From: Chrysoporthe austroafricana
Taxonomy: Eukaryota > Ascomycota > Sordariomycetes > Diaporthales > Cryphonectriaceae
NCBI GenBank assembly: GCA_001051155.2
Contig: JYIP02000009.1
Location: forward strand, 1,178,001-1,242,000
DNA length: 64,000 nucleotides
Direction: 5' to 3'
Both the position numbers and the translations under genes were made by a program. Positions 34,510 to 46,053 of this stretch are shown in pieces (positions within the stretch are counted from its first letter, which is position 1; each line of letters starts with the position of its first letter). Below the pieces are notes generated by a model, which was given only the letters and a program-made list of their open reading frames with translations, was not told where the DNA came from and did no database searches.

Positions 34510-35760
34510 ATGGTCCGTCACAAGAAAGACCCCCGCAGCAAGAAGACCTTCGGCGTCCACCCCAAGGACGCGAGACGCGGCGGCCCCCCGCGGCAGCAGG
34601 GGCCCGCAGGTGATGGAGACGCCGAGGAGCCCTCATCTGCCTCCTCCGGCCGGCCCAGGCCCGCCTTCAAGGCCGCCTGCTGGGACCTCGGCCACTGCGA
34701 CCCCAAGCGCTGCTCCGGCAAGCGCCTGATGCGTGCCGGGCTCATGCGCGAGCTGCACCTGGGCCAGCGCCACAGCGGCGTCATCATCACGCCCAACGGG
34801 AAGCACACACTCTCGCCCGCGGACCGTGAGCTCATGGATACCTACGGCGCCGCCGTCGTCGAGTGCAGCTGGGCGCGGACGGGGGAGGTGCAGTGGAACA
34901 AGGTCGGCGGGAAGTGCGAGCGCCTGCTGCCGTACCTGGTCGCCGCGAACACCGTCAACTACGGCAAGCCGTTGCGGCTGAACTGTGCCGAGGCGCTGGC
35001 AGCTGCCTTTGCCATCTGTGGGCACCTGGACTGGGCCGAGCAGGTGCTTGAGCCCTTCAGCTATGGCCAGGCGTTCTTGAAGATCAACGCGAAGCTGCTG
35101 AGGAAGTATGCCGAGTGCGAAGATGAGCAGGCGATCAAGAAGACGGAGAAGGAGTGGATGGAGAGGCTGGAAAGGGAGTACGCGGACAACAGGGAAGACG
35201 GTTCGGACGAGGACATATGGAAGAGTGGGAATGTCAATCGGCGCGCAATGCCAGACTCAGACGAGGAATCCGGCGATGATGATGAAGATGATGAAAGTGG
35301 CGAGGATGGCGAAGCAGACAGCGACGAGGTCGGCAGTGTGGATGGCATATATCTGGGGAAGAAGCCAGAACCAACACCAAAAGAGGCTGCTGAGGTGGAA
35401 AAGGACCCGTTCGACATATCGGACGACAGCGAAGAAGACGAGGATGCTGCGATGGAAGCAATACGGAGGAAGGTGCTCGCGTCAAAACCTTTCGCCAATC
35501 TGGAAGACCCAGCAGACAAGAAGAAGCCAGAGACAATCCCGAGACCACAACCACCACAACAAAAGATGAGAGTTGACCAAGACGCCGAGCCGGATTCCGA
35601 CAATGGCGATGATGACGATGATGAGTTCGATAACATCATCGCCGCCACGCCCATGACGGACAGGATAGGCCTTGCCAAATTGGAGAGGGAGAGATCACAG
35701 GCCGCTATAATCACGAGATCATTCACGTCGGGCGGTGCGTCTGCGCCGAAGAGGTGGTGA
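34510..35760 (+). CDS. TSR3: 18S rRNA aminocarboxypropyltransferase TSR3
   Basis: A single exon of 416 residues. The catalytic half contains ACWDLGHCDPKRCSGKRLMR, LSPADRELMDTYGAAVVECSWAR, GKCERLLPYLVAANTVNYGKPLRLNCAEA and WAEQVLEPFSYGQAFLKINA, the continuous signature of Tsr3 (RLI-like N-terminus plus SPOUT-like SAM fold). The enzyme transfers the 3-amino-3-carboxypropyl group from SAM to the hypermodified pseudouridine of 18S rRNA late in 40S maturation in the cytoplasm. The C-terminal part (from about residue 230) is long, acidic and disordered (SDEESGDDDEDDESGEDG), longer than in yeast but usual in filamentous fungi. The basic start MVRHKKDPRSKKT supports the chosen ATG. Confidence 0.95.
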   Translation: MVRHKKDPRSKKTFGVHPKDARRGGPPRQQGPAGDGDAEEPSSASSGRPRPAFKAACWDLGHCDPKRCSGKRLMRAGLMRELHLGQRHSGVIITPNGKHTLSPADRELMDTYGAAVVECSWARTGEVQWNKVGGKCERLLPYLVAANTVNYGKPLRLNCAEALAAAFAICGHLDWAEQVLEPFSYGQAFLKINAKLLRKYAECEDEQAIKKTEKEWMERLEREYADNREDGSDEDIWKSGNVNRRAMPDSDEESGDDDEDDESGEDGEADSDEVGSVDGIYLGKKPEPTPKEAAEVEKDPFDISDDSEEDEDAAMEAIRRKVLASKPFANLEDPADKKKPETIPRPQPPQQKMRVDQDAEPDSDNGDDDDDEFDNIIAATPMTDRIGLAKLERERSQAAIITRSFTSGGASAPKRW

Positions 35761-35976
35761 TACCTACGTATACATAGGCCAAAACTTCCCAGTACAGGGT
35801 CTAAAGATCTCGCAGTTCATCTATTGTGCTAGAATCATTCCTTATGTACGAGTGCGGTGATCTGCTACCTGTATCGGATGTTTCAGGACATAGCAGATGG
35901 AGATGAGATAGCATTTCCGGTCTATCTGTGGACGCCTTGCCAATGCACCCTGAACTCTAGACCGACCTCTATCTTC

Positions 35977-38900
35977 CTACAAGTACCTCTTTGCTTGAAC
36001 TTCTTCGTAGAGCTGTATGACATCGCCAGGCTGGAAGTCGTCGTAATCCTTGAACATCATACCGCACTCCGTGTCCTTCCTCATCTCGCTGACATCCTGC
36101 TTGTTCTGCTTGAGCGCTTCTAGCTTGCCTTTGTTGGAAAGTTAGCACGTACTCGAGAATATTTTGCAGGAGAAAAAGAAGGGAGGAGTGGAATGAGGCC
36201 GCAACATACCCTCGTGGATTTTCTCTCCGTTCCGCATCACTCTATACAGGCCACCCCTCGTCACTATACCGTTCTTGACCTTCACGCCTGCGATGTTCTT
36301 GTACTTCCTCTTCACAATATTGATTGGGAAGACCTGGAGTACTTCCGCATCAGCTAGGACCTTCTGGCTCATGATGGGAGGTAGTAGCTCCGACAGCTGT
36401 TTCTTCACAGCGTCAACTACCTCATAGATGATGTTATGATCCAGAATCTTGACGCCAGCATCATCCGCCCGACGCAAAATGAGGCCCGGTATGACGGTAT
36501 TGAAGTTGATGATGCAGCCCTTGGCCGTTGCCATGTGGTCGATGTCTGACTCGGTGATCTGGCCTGGCGAGGACCGCAAGACGCGTGTCCGGACCTCGTT
36601 GTTCCCGATTTCCAGGACGGCGTTAGTCACCGCCTCGACTGAGCCCATCACGTCGCCTTTGACGATAATGTTGAAGATCTTGGGACCCGTCTCTTCACGC
36701 TCGACCGCGGGGTCTTTATCGTCATCCTCGCGCTGCTCCTCCATCATCTTCTCCAAAGCCTTCCTCTCCATTTCCTCACGGTCCGCCAACTCCTTTTGGG
36801 CCTTTTGCGCGGCAGCCTCCGCTCTGTCTGCGATTTCCTGGCGGTAGTCAACCGCTGACTGCGCCTTAGACTCATCCGGTGCCTGCAGGACCAGGTCACC
36901 CGCCATCGGCGGTTGCTTCCAGCTACCGTAGATTTCCACAGGAGTTCCCGGCCCGGCCTCCTTGATCTCTGTGCCGCCTTCGTTCTTCATGGTCCTGATC
37001 CTGGTGTAGGTGCTTCCCGCAACAATTAGGTCGCCGACACGTAACGTTCCCCTCTTCACGAGGATGGTCGCTGCTCTGCCATCCGACTTGACACTGGCCT
37101 CGAGAACCCATCCCTCGGCCATGCCGTCAGGTTCAGCGCGCATGTCAAGAATCTCAGACAGGGTCAGAATGCTCTCTTCCAAGTCGCCCATTCCCTGACC
37201 GGTGACGCTGCTGACGGCCACGACCTGCACATCACCACCAAAGTCTTCAATCTCGACCCCATTGCTGGCCAGATCTGACTTGACGTGTTCGATCCGCTTC
37301 GGGTCATCGTCAATGTCGATCTTGTTGATGGCGACTATCATAGGTACTTTGGCGTTCTGCGCGTGCTTGATGGCCTCAATCGTCTGCGGCTTCACGCTAT
37401 CGTCAACAGCCACGACTAAGACGACGATATCCGTAACGTTGGCACCACGCTGCCGCATACTCAAGAACGCGGCGTGACCAGGCGTATCCAGGAACGTGAT
37501 GAGCTTGCCGGATTTGAGCTTGACAGAGAAGGCACCGATGTGTTGCGTAATACCGCCGTGCTCCTGTGCGGCGACAGACGACTTTCGCAGCCAGTCCAGC
37601 ATCGTCGTCTTGCCGTGGTCAACGTGGCCCATGATGGTCACAATCGGCGGCCGAGGAGGCACGGCGGACGGGTCTTCCGGCGGTGGTCGCGGTTTGAGAT
37701 CACGGCCATCGCCCGTATCAATTGTGGGCTCGAAGCCATATTCAGCAGCGACAAGAGCGGCGGTCTCGCCTGTCATCATGCTGTCGTGCAGGATGTTTTC
37801 AAAACCGAGCTGCTCGAGATCCTTCAAGAACTGCCGGGGTTTGATGCGGAGCGCATCTGCAAGGTCGGACACGGTGATGTACTCGGGCAGCAGAATCGTT
37901 TTGGGTGCCAACGCCTCTTTGGCAGCCCTCTTCTCTTCCCTTGCGCGCCTGCGCTCTTCTCGCATAGCCATTGCCTGTTCATAATCAAAGTCTTCGTCGT
38001 GCTCATCGTCGTACTCCCGCTGTCTCCGATTTTTGGACTTCTTTGATTTGTCTCCTCTTCCTCTGCGATCAAAGTCTTCGTCGTCGAAGTCTCTGTTCCG
38101 ACCGCGATGGCTGGCGTCTCTGTCAAAGCCCCGACCTCTTCCGCGCCTGTCATCCAATTCTCTATCCCTACCGCGATAGTCTACGTTTCTGTCAAAGTCC
38201 CTGCCTCTTGCGCTTTTGCCATCTAGCGAGAGGGGACTCGGATGAATTTCACGAGAACTGGCTGGAGGGGCCTCCCTAGAGACCGGTGCACCGATCTCGG
38301 GCGCGTCCCAGTCGCTTTGATCAAATTCTGATGTCCCTTTGCTCTGAGAAACTGCGGATTGTTCCATAAGTTTGAATTGATCTTCCGACCCTGACGATAT
38401 TGGGGCACGCCCGCGATTCGGTGGCTGAGATACGGGCTCGTCCTTGAGCCGGAACCCATGAGATCCGGTCCGGCTTGTTGAACGGAGACCCGAGATGCTT
38501 TCAGCAACATCTGGTGGGGCGACACTCCCTAAAGTTGAGGGGGATCCCCAATCGGGATAGCGATCTTTTCTGTTCAACTGACCAGGAGGTCGTTTCGGTG
38601 ATTTCGGCGTTGAGCGTTGAGATACGCCCAAAGTAGAGGGAGGGCTTGGGACGCCCGAGCTCCGCGGAGCAGACATATCCCTTCGAGGCAGATTAAAGGG
38701 ACTCATAGACTCGAATAAATCGTTCCTAGACCCTCTCCTGCGGAGCTGCGGAAATTCTGCGCCTGCTGGCGGTGGACGACTGGGCGGTCTGCTGAAGTCT
38801 GTGTGCAGGGAAGGCTCTGTCGACATCCGACCAGTGAGGCCTGAGCTTTGAGCTTGCGGCTGAGATGCTGACGAGGATGGAGGCGGTAGAGGGGTTCTGG

Positions 38901-39799
38901 AGGTCTGAGACATGGTCTTTTGTGGGATCTTTTTAGCAGGTGTCTCCTGAGACTGGGCGGCCTTTCGAAGGTCCTCTAGCGATAAGCTAGAGAGGCCACT
39001 GGTGGATTTTGCTGGAGCCACGCCGGACGCGCCTTCGACGGGCTTCACTGGTGATATGCCAGAGCCAAAGGCGGGCCTTTCAGGAACTGCGCTGGAAGGA
39101 CTACCAAATGGGTTCGGTCTACCGCTGCTCCATGGGCCTTTCAGCTGAGCGGACGAGGCAGCTGGCATACCTAGTTGTCCGAAGCCACTTCCCCAGCCAG
39201 TTGCTGGCTGCGCTGGAGGAATACCGCTTCCATACGTATTACCAGTCATGAGAGAGGTAGGTCTTGCAGGAGGTACATCGCCACCAAGCTTGCCGCCCCA
39301 TGCTGATGTTCCTGTGGCCGGTGGTATCCTGCCGTCCGCGTTGACTCCTCCCCACGCAGGAGACGGACTTGCGTCCCCTGCGACCTGACTTTGACTCTTC
39401 TTCAATGCAGCGCCCCATGCAGAATTCGACTGTCCCGGGACGGTGTTGGAGCCAAACTTGCCCCACATGGCATAGTACCGTGCGTCTGTCCGCTTGCTCC
39501 TCGGAAGGCCCTCGTCGTGCGAGCGTGCCGATTCATTCCGGACTGATTTCGGGCTTGGTCGCCTTGATATTGCAAAGGCAGCCGAGGAGAACGATCGCGA
39601 GGGGGGGGAGATGTCACGACTCTGTGTGCGACCAGCGTTGCGCACTCGCGCCAGGTCCTGCTGCTGTTGGCGACATGATGCGCAGACGTAGAAGCTGCCC
39701 TGCTTCTGAACTCGCAACATGTTAGCTGATCTTCAGAAAAAGAAGGGGTAGAAAAAAGGCGACAGAAAGCGAATGTACCTTGGCCTGGTTCCTCAACAT
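35977..39799 (-). CDS. IFM1: Mitochondrial translation initiation factor IF-2
   Basis: Three exons, 39799-39779, 39705-36210 and 36128-35977, give 1222 residues. The 21-nt first exon (MLRNQAK) joins [15 protein letters not shown] through a 73-nt intron with a CAGCTAAC branch; the in-frame ATG at 39720 lies inside that intron and gives the competing start. A presequence and a roughly 550-residue low-complexity N-domain with Arg/Asp repeats precede the GTPase core: IF2N-like helix [17 protein letters not shown]1 [15 protein letters not shown]3 DTPGHAAF, G4 NKID. Domains II-IV follow, and the C-terminal exon ends with [16 protein letters not shown]. It delivers initiator tRNA to mitoribosomes in the matrix. 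The N-domain is longer than in animals. Confidence 0.95.
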
Positions 39800-40329
39800 C
39801 CCTAGAAATAACAACACGTTGACGGGCTGTGTTGCAGTGCCAACTTGTTCCCAAGGCTGGCCAGAAACTCCCAAACTTTCGGATCGAAGTCGAGATCAGG
39901 ACCGTGACGGCAACTTTCCCGGTGGGATTTTCGACGGAGCATGGAGCCGGTCCACTAGCGTGCAGCAGCAGAGGTGTACTTCGAAACGACTCGCAGTTAC
40001 GAACCGTTCTATGCATTTTAGCCTGTACCCTTCCCGTAGAGGGTGGTCGTGGCCAGCCGGCAGGCATACTTAGTAGTCGGAAGCTTGTCAGTCAGGGGTC
40101 AGGGGCAAAATTATAGAGCTGTCCACGCAGCTCATGCGAGGAAGCTTTCCAGAATAAGAACCGTCACCTCATCCAACACTGTCCGTATTTCTCAATTCTT
40201 GTTCATAGTTGAGCGGTTGAATCTCAGGAAGACGTGCCTCTGCGCCTGTATCTCCCTACACCTCCTCACCATATTCTCGAACGGTCCTTAGAACCCCCAA
40301 GGTCGCCATCTCAATTCCCTGTCTCAGTC
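39800..40329. promoter_or_regulatory. Bidirectional promoter between IFM1 and a membrane-protein gene
   Basis: The two start codons face away from each other with about 530 bp between them. There is no ORF of note. No TATA element is obvious; the plus-strand side has a CT-rich stretch before the ATG at 40330. The call of a shared promoter follows from geometry only. Confidence 0.5.
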
Positions 40330-41382
40330 ATGGCGCCATCCAAGAGAGCCTCAGCAAGGAAACCAAAATCCTCAAACTCGTCGTCGCCAGCCTTGCAGGA
40401 CCCTCCCCAACCCTTCAAGCGCGCCCCGGAGGTGATGGGCCCCTTACTCTCTACCCTCTCACCAAAACACGTCTACATAACACACATCGACAGTAAACCG
40501 GTCGACTTCAAGCGTAAGATCTTCCTGGTACCCATCGTCATCAACATCGCCATCATCGCGCTCTTCGCCTACCGCGTGTACTACATCAGCCCTTGGTACT
40601 TCAAGCTTGTGGCCTCGGGGTTTGGACACTCCAATGAGACCACCGTGGCCGTGGCCGAGTCTAGCTGGGCTGACATTGCCAAGACGGTCGCGCGGAGGGC
40701 GTTCACGTTCTCGTTGGACTTCTTGTTGTTCATCTTCGTGTGGCCCTGGCCCGTCGAGTTCTGCTACGGCGGGATGAATGGCAGCCCCCTTATATGGCGG
40801 TGGAGGGTAGGCTTCCGGGCTAAGGAGATCTATGTCCGCCGGAGCAAACCGAGCTGGGACGCCGACATCAAGAAGGCTGTGAAGGGTGACAACCCCCAGG
40901 CGAGGAATCTGCTCATGAACCATATCAGCGCGGCTACGTCGCCGATGCTGATCAATGAGAAGACGGGCTATTTGACCATGAACAACGAGTGGGACCTGGA
41001 CTGGGCGGCGATGGTGAAGGCAACGAAACTGGTAGACGACAGGACCATCGCGCTGGATGCATTCAGGCTGATGATCGTACTGCACCACGAGGACTATGGC
41101 TGGGTTTGTCTTGATCTGAAGACGCACGAAAGTGCGCAGGATGATGCACGCCGGACGCAGGTATTCGCGTTTCGAGATGCGCTCGCTGCTGTGGGCAAGG
41201 AGGACTTGTTTTACCGATGGATCGAGATCGTCCAGTTCGAGTCGACGCAGCCAGGCGGGTTCGGCCCGGACAAGCAGGTCCAGGTCGCCAAGCAGATTCG
41301 GGATTTGTTCGCAGAGCAGGGCATCGACTTTGACGAGTTTTGGAAAGAGAGCGTGGGCTCGGATGGTCTCGCCAACATGTAG
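40330..41382 (+). CDS. Conserved fungal two-pass membrane protein, function unknown
   Basis: A single exon of 350 residues with ATG at 40330; the open frame extends upstream but without convincing coding character. The basic Ser/Pro-rich N-terminus is followed by a short structured stretch (MGPLLSTLSPKHVYITHID). There are two hydrophobic segments, about 60-85 (KIFLVPIVINIAIIALFAYR) and about 120-142 (FTFSLDFLLFIFVWPWPVEF). The soluble C-terminal region of about 200 residues carries YGGMNGSPLIWRWRVGFR, GYLTMNNEWDLDWAAM and FRDALAAVGKEDLFYRWIEIVQFE. I do not recognise a named family. The well-formed Trp-rich sequence suggests a conserved protein, perhaps of the endoplasmic reticulum. No catalytic motif is visible. 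Confidence 0.85.
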   Translation: MAPSKRASARKPKSSNSSSPALQDPPQPFKRAPEVMGPLLSTLSPKHVYITHIDSKPVDFKRKIFLVPIVINIAIIALFAYRVYYISPWYFKLVASGFGHSNETTVAVAESSWADIAKTVARRAFTFSLDFLLFIFVWPWPVEFCYGGMNGSPLIWRWRVGFRAKEIYVRRSKPSWDADIKKAVKGDNPQARNLLMNHISAATSPMLINEKTGYLTMNNEWDLDWAAMVKATKLVDDRTIALDAFRLMIVLHHEDYGWVCLDLKTHESAQDDARRTQVFAFRDALAAVGKEDLFYRWIEIVQFESTQPGGFGPDKQVQVAKQIRDLFAEQGIDFDEFWKESVGSDGLANM

Positions 41383-41660
41383 GCCACGAGGGCAAGAAGC
41401 TGACCGACCCTTCAAGGAAAGAAGAGAGAGGGAGAGGGAGAGGGGAAGGGGAAAAAAAAAAAAAGGTATAAATCATGATGTCAGGAGAGACTGCGTCTAC
41501 TCGCAATCCTGTTGAGGAAATATAAAAGGACCTGAAGATCCAGTGTACGCTGATCTATGGTAAAATAGGGAATTTGGGATGCCGGGATTGGAGATGCGCA
41601 TCTGAACCCACTGCTCGCCCAGGTTCCTGACCGTCCGGCGCCAGCCGAGGCAGCTTTACC

Positions 41661-42575
41661 CTACTTCTTCTTGCCGGCCTTCTTAGCGGGCTTGCCCAGG
41701 GCAGCCTCGCGCAACTTGGCCTCCTTCTTCTCGATCTCAGCACGCTTCTTCGCCTCCTGCTCCTTGCGCTCCTCCTCCTCGGCCTGAAATGTCCTTGTTA
41801 GTCTCGGTCGACCGCCCCGGTATTGTTCAGCACGCAGCACATACCTCTCTCTGCAGACGAGCCCTCTCACGGTCCTCGCGGATCTTCTGAAGGCGAGCCA
41901 TGTCCGCCTTGGCCTCGTCAGTCTTGCCCGCCAGATGCTGCTTCATGTATCGCTCCTTGGCGGCCGCCGCCTCGGCCGACTCCCTCTCTCGGCGGCTCTG
42001 GGGCTGCTTGACGCTCATCTTAGAAACGCCCTCGGTAGCCCCTTCGACGTCCTCGTCCTCGACCTTTGGCGGCGCAACGGCCTGCTTGCGCGCAGCCTGG
42101 GAGTGGTTGGGGTTGGCGGGCATGTCGTCGTCTTCCTCATCCTCCGAGTCGCTCGGCGGGAGGTCGCCGACCTGGATGGATGCGGCCTTGGCCTTGGCGA
42201 TGGCAGCCTCTTTGCGCGCCTTCTTCTCCTTCTTGCGGTCTTCGCGGCTCATCTCCTGGGCGGCGGCGGCGCGGGAGGAGCCGGGCTCGTCCTCGGATTC
42301 CTCCTCTGAGTCCTCGTCATCATCTGAGTCAAAGTCGGAGCCACCCGACCTCTTCTGAGCGTCTTCGCTCCACATAGAAATTTCGTTTCCGTCGGCATCG
42401 AGGGGTCGGAGGTCACGAGAGAAGTGCTTGCCGCCTGTCGGGGTTCGTTGATCAGCAGAAGCTTCCCACTTCCCACTTGAGGAATTCCAGTATCATGGGC
42501 AGACTCACCCCCACGCTTGGCCTTGTTGAACTTGCCAGCCCGTGCGCGGTCTACTGCTCGACTGCCACCAGCCAT
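41661..42575 (-). CDS. PDAP1/28-kDa heat- and acid-stable phosphoprotein-like
   Basis: Three exons, 42575-42509, 42434-41845 and 41783-41661, with matching phases, give 259 residues. The N-terminus [35 protein letters not shown] is Arg/Lys-rich. Then comes an acidic region ([16 protein letters not shown]), a Lys/Ala helix and the PDAP1 core: [11 protein letters not shown], then [51 protein letters not shown]. The latter [18 protein letters not shown] block is diagnostic of the family. The end is a coiled coil with [10 protein letters not shown]. The function is poorly known; animal members bind PDGF-A and casein-kinase substrates have been described, but its role in fungi is open. Confidence 0.9.
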
Positions 42576-44026
42576 TGTGGAGATGTTATCGTGGGCGAGG
42601 CAAAGCCTGGATATTCCTAGGGACCGACTGGTGTGGGTTCTAGACGATAGGGTGTTCTCGTTTTTGGGGATTTCGTGCTTCGACGATGTTGTAAGTTGAG
42701 GTGAGGAGGGCGTCGAGCGTAGCAGATATCTGTCAAAAATGATTAAAGGTTGGATGAGAACCGATTGCCTTTGAACTTGGAAGTCGACGAAGGAAGAATT
42801 AAAGAGTCACCACCGCCGCTGCGAACAGTCCTGCAAGTGATTCACTGCCCCTCAGCCCCCCACCTGCAGCAAGGTTCAGGGTCCTGAAAACCACCAGGAA
42901 TTGTTTTCTACCGCCTCATGATTGGCAGCATGTGCTGACATAACGCAGCCTAGCTTACCGTTAACAAGACCTGAACAGTTCTGTTTAGGCACGGCTAGGC
43001 TGCTAGGGGGTCCTTGGCCTTGGGATACGGCCCACAGTCTGCCCCTAAAATCCTCCACCTTCAAGAGGCTGTTCCAGTGCGCCTTGTGTCTTCTCTCGCA
43101 GCTTCTGAATTTTCTGAAGGGCTTGTTTAGGTATTTCCCACTGCAGCTCGGACTTGGACGGTTGGACCTCTTGAACAAGACAGTCAATCAACCAGTTCTC
43201 ACCATGCGGTAGCATGTTCGCAGTCTTGTTAAAGGGCAAGGGATATGTGAAGAAGTAGCTCTATTTGTTGCTGTTCACTCGGCAGCAGCTATACTGTAAG
43301 TATCTGCACGCTGATATTGGCTGCCTGCCCTGGATTGGCCTTGGCACAGGTGGAGGAGTATTCATGCCAATTCGTGATATACAGCCCGGTGAACACCAGT
43401 TGTATCCTGTGAAGCAGGCGATGAGATGTATGGCAGCATGATGGTGCGGTCTGCGCCGCGCTATTTGGTTACTTACGTAAGAAACGCGGCCCCACCAGAA
43501 ACCATATCAAAATTTCGCGACGGCTTCTGTGCCCCAGCCTTCCTTCTTCTCCTTCTTCACAACACATATTTCGGCACCCTCGTATTCACTCTGGCACTCA
43601 GCCTTTCCTCAGTGGCGTGTCTTGGAGGGGAAACCGGGGGTTAGATCAACCTCGTTATCTTACCTTCTGTACTCGTATTCAGCTTGATACAAGCTCATGT
43701 TGGGTACCAGATAAATTTTCGACGAGACATTCCTAGATATCCTCCGTAATTGGCTGCCAGCATCCGCAATCACATTCTCGTTCCTATTCACTCACTGCTC
43801 TTCAGGTGGGCTTCCATCCCATCTCGTTCGTGCTCCCACTATTGACGCAATGAACCACTGAACAAGTGGGGTTCCTTGGCATCGCAGGGCTGCCAGCCGG
43901 GCCTACGCTTAGCATTTATGTAGTTTCTCCTCGACGTCCTGTTTCTGCTTTGCTCTGGTCATGTCGACGATGTGACCAGGCAACTCTCGCCACATCCCTT
44001 CGGATCACCTCGGACGACCCAACACT
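42576..44026. other. Intergenic region with one unexplained open frame
   Basis: Mostly featureless, locally AT-richer DNA. The only item with protein-like character is a minus-strand frame at 43045-43239 (listed separately). The right end is the 5' flank of the F-box/LRR-like gene. Confidence 0.5.
43045..43239 (-). CDS. Short unassigned ORF, possibly a terminal exon or relic
   Basis: An open frame of 65 codons including the stop begins with TTG; the first ATG is at codon 9, giving MLPHGENWLIDCLVQEVQ. It ends with a helix-like stretch (IPKQALQKIQKLREKTQGA) and GGGF before the stop. Amino-acid composition is balanced, unlike most spurious ORFs here, and local GC is lower than in neighbouring genes. 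No family was recognised, no clear upstream exon was found, and an in-frame TAG closes the frame just upstream. It could be a gene remnant or chance. Confidence 0.2.
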   Translation of the reverse strand: MPFNKTANMLPHGENWLIDCLVQEVQPSKSELQWEIPKQALQKIQKLREKTQGALEQPLEGGGF

Positions 44027-45607
44027 ATGGACCCATTCATCTCCAGGGAGTACACAGCCCATGCTGTCTCCAACCTCAAGGATCTCAGCTGGGATCGTGA
44101 GCCGCCTAACCCTCCTAGCTCACCAGTGGTGAGCCCACGGCGGGGAGGTTGTGGCCCCCCCAAATACATAACTCGTGGACCAAGAGGGCCCAGGTCTCTC
44201 TTTATAATAGCCCTTGAAACTGCCGCAAAGAACATCCAAGATATTGACGATGACTGCCTTGAGTCCATCACCAAGCCTGAATGGATACAACAGATGTGGA
44301 AGCAGCTGAGTCCTAGTAGAGGGTAAGATCTTTCAACTGCCAGCCTTGGGCTTCGATCTGGTCATAGGTCATTGTCTCCAGGTTCCCACCTGCTCTAGCT
44401 CTCTGTCTATATCCAACATTAACGGACTCTAGGCACCTCTCGTTTACAGCCTGGAAGAAGTTCAACAAATACCTTCCCAAAGCCGGAGGCGAGAGGGATC
44501 AGTTCTTGCAACACTTCTTCATGCACATCCCCGTCCCCACTGCCGACGACTTCGTGGTCTATACCAAACCCCTGCATTCAGCTGTCTCTTTTGACTTTGT
44601 CGCTCACCTGAGGATCTCTGGCCACTGTCAGATCAAGCAACGAGACCTGATGTTACTTCCTAGTCTCAAGAACCTTGGTGTATTGGAGGTGATTGAGCCA
44701 GATGATACCGCAGACCGTTTCCCTAGAGTCAGTGACCGTGTGGTTAGTATCTCTCTTTCTTCGAGGCTACCGGGTTTGAAGTTATTGGGCTTGTCGAGCG
44801 GTGATAGGGTGCATCGCAGCCCTAGAATCCCAAACCTCTCTGAAGATCCTTCACGGCTGACATCAAGATTTGTAGGTCAGGGCATGGAGTGGTCGGGAGG
44901 ACCCGTTCCCTCGGCTCCGGATCCTGAAGGTCTGCTCGTTCTACTCCCTCACGGAGCAGAGCCTGCGTTATCTGAACCAGTTCCCCAGCCTGGCCCTATT
45001 CGAGATCCTCGGCGGACGGAAGCACTGGCGAGGGGCAGCCATTCAAGCCAGAGACCACGGATGGGCGCTGTGCGACACCCTAGGGGTGCGGTGCGCCGGC
45101 CACAGCATCCACCCCCACCCCGACAACATCCCCAGCAGGCACGCGTCCCACGAATACCTCGCTAAGCACGTGGCTGACAACCTATTTGTCAAGGACTTTG
45201 AGGACAGGAGCCGCTGGGCCTACTGGGCGCACTCTACCCTCGAGCTCATGCTCAAGGACATGCCGGACGAGGAGCGCGACGCCGTGCCCTGGAGCCTGGC
45301 CTCCTGCGAGGCCGCGCTGCCTTTTGCTTCACTGGGCCTGGGTCAGGACTGGGAGACCATCGAGAAGCTCCCGACGGAGGAGCTGTATGGCATGAAGAGG
45401 ATCTTCTTCTGGCGGCGCTCGCTGATTCCCGGCCCCGAGACGCCTCCGTTGTCCGACGTGTCCGAAGCCAAGCCCTCCGTGGCAGCTCCGACCGAGCAGC
45501 GGCAGGGTCCAGTCGCGACATCGTCCAGGAGGAGCTCGGGGGCCCGGCCGTCGAAGCGCCGCCGCGTTGGCGGCATTGGCGACATGCTCGATGATTTCCA
45601 ACGTTGA
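44027..45607 (+). CDS. Fungal F-box/LRR-like hypothetical protein
   Basis: Three exons, 44027-44322, 44433-44742 and 44876-45607 (phases 2 and 0), give 445 residues. Introns carry GTAAGA and GTTAGT donors. The layout matches a large filamentous-fungal family of degenerate leucine-rich proteins: SLFIIALETAAKNIQDIDDDCL, PEWIQQMWKQL, the LPSLKNLGVLEVIEP repeat-like strand, then FPRVSDRVVRAWSGREDPFPRLRILKV and FPSLALFEILGGRKHW. The C-terminal 60 residues are disordered and basic (GARPSKRRRVGG), a plausible nuclear signal. No intact F-box is visible at the N-terminus. Function is unknown; members are presumed substrate receptors or scaffold proteins, which is inference. The reading frame breaks seen in unspliced sequence are resolved by the introns. 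Confidence 0.78.
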
Positions 45608-46053
45608 TGAGCAACCGGAGGAATGATCGCCGGGATGACACTCTTAGGCAATCACGAGCCTGACTGCGCATCGGATGGATTATGAACAAGTTGGAATAGC
45701 GTTTGGCGCTTGGAGTTAAATAAGGGATGCTTCTCGATGTTATTTGAATTGAGCCTCTTAGGGACTAAAGAAGCCATGCACAGTAGTCTCGTCCCATCTA
45801 AAGGAAGTGCAGATAGTCTCTCCAGGCCTTGATAATCAACCAGCTCATACAATTCCGCGAAATAGAACGCGTAGCTGGCATGCATTTTTTGCTTCTGATA
45901 TCATACGACATGAGATTACCACCCATTTCCTACATCAGTTTACACTATCGACAAGATGTCTTATGTGCGTGAATCATTGCCGCCTCCTATTTCGGCCGAT
46001 TCACTTTATATTTTTCTATGTTGTGGCTCCAGATTTCCCGTCCTTCGGATCGA
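45608..46053. other. Convergent 3' flanks
   Basis: AT-richer spacer between the F-box/LRR-like gene (+) and the CoA-transferase (-). No gene was seen. Confidence 0.6.
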
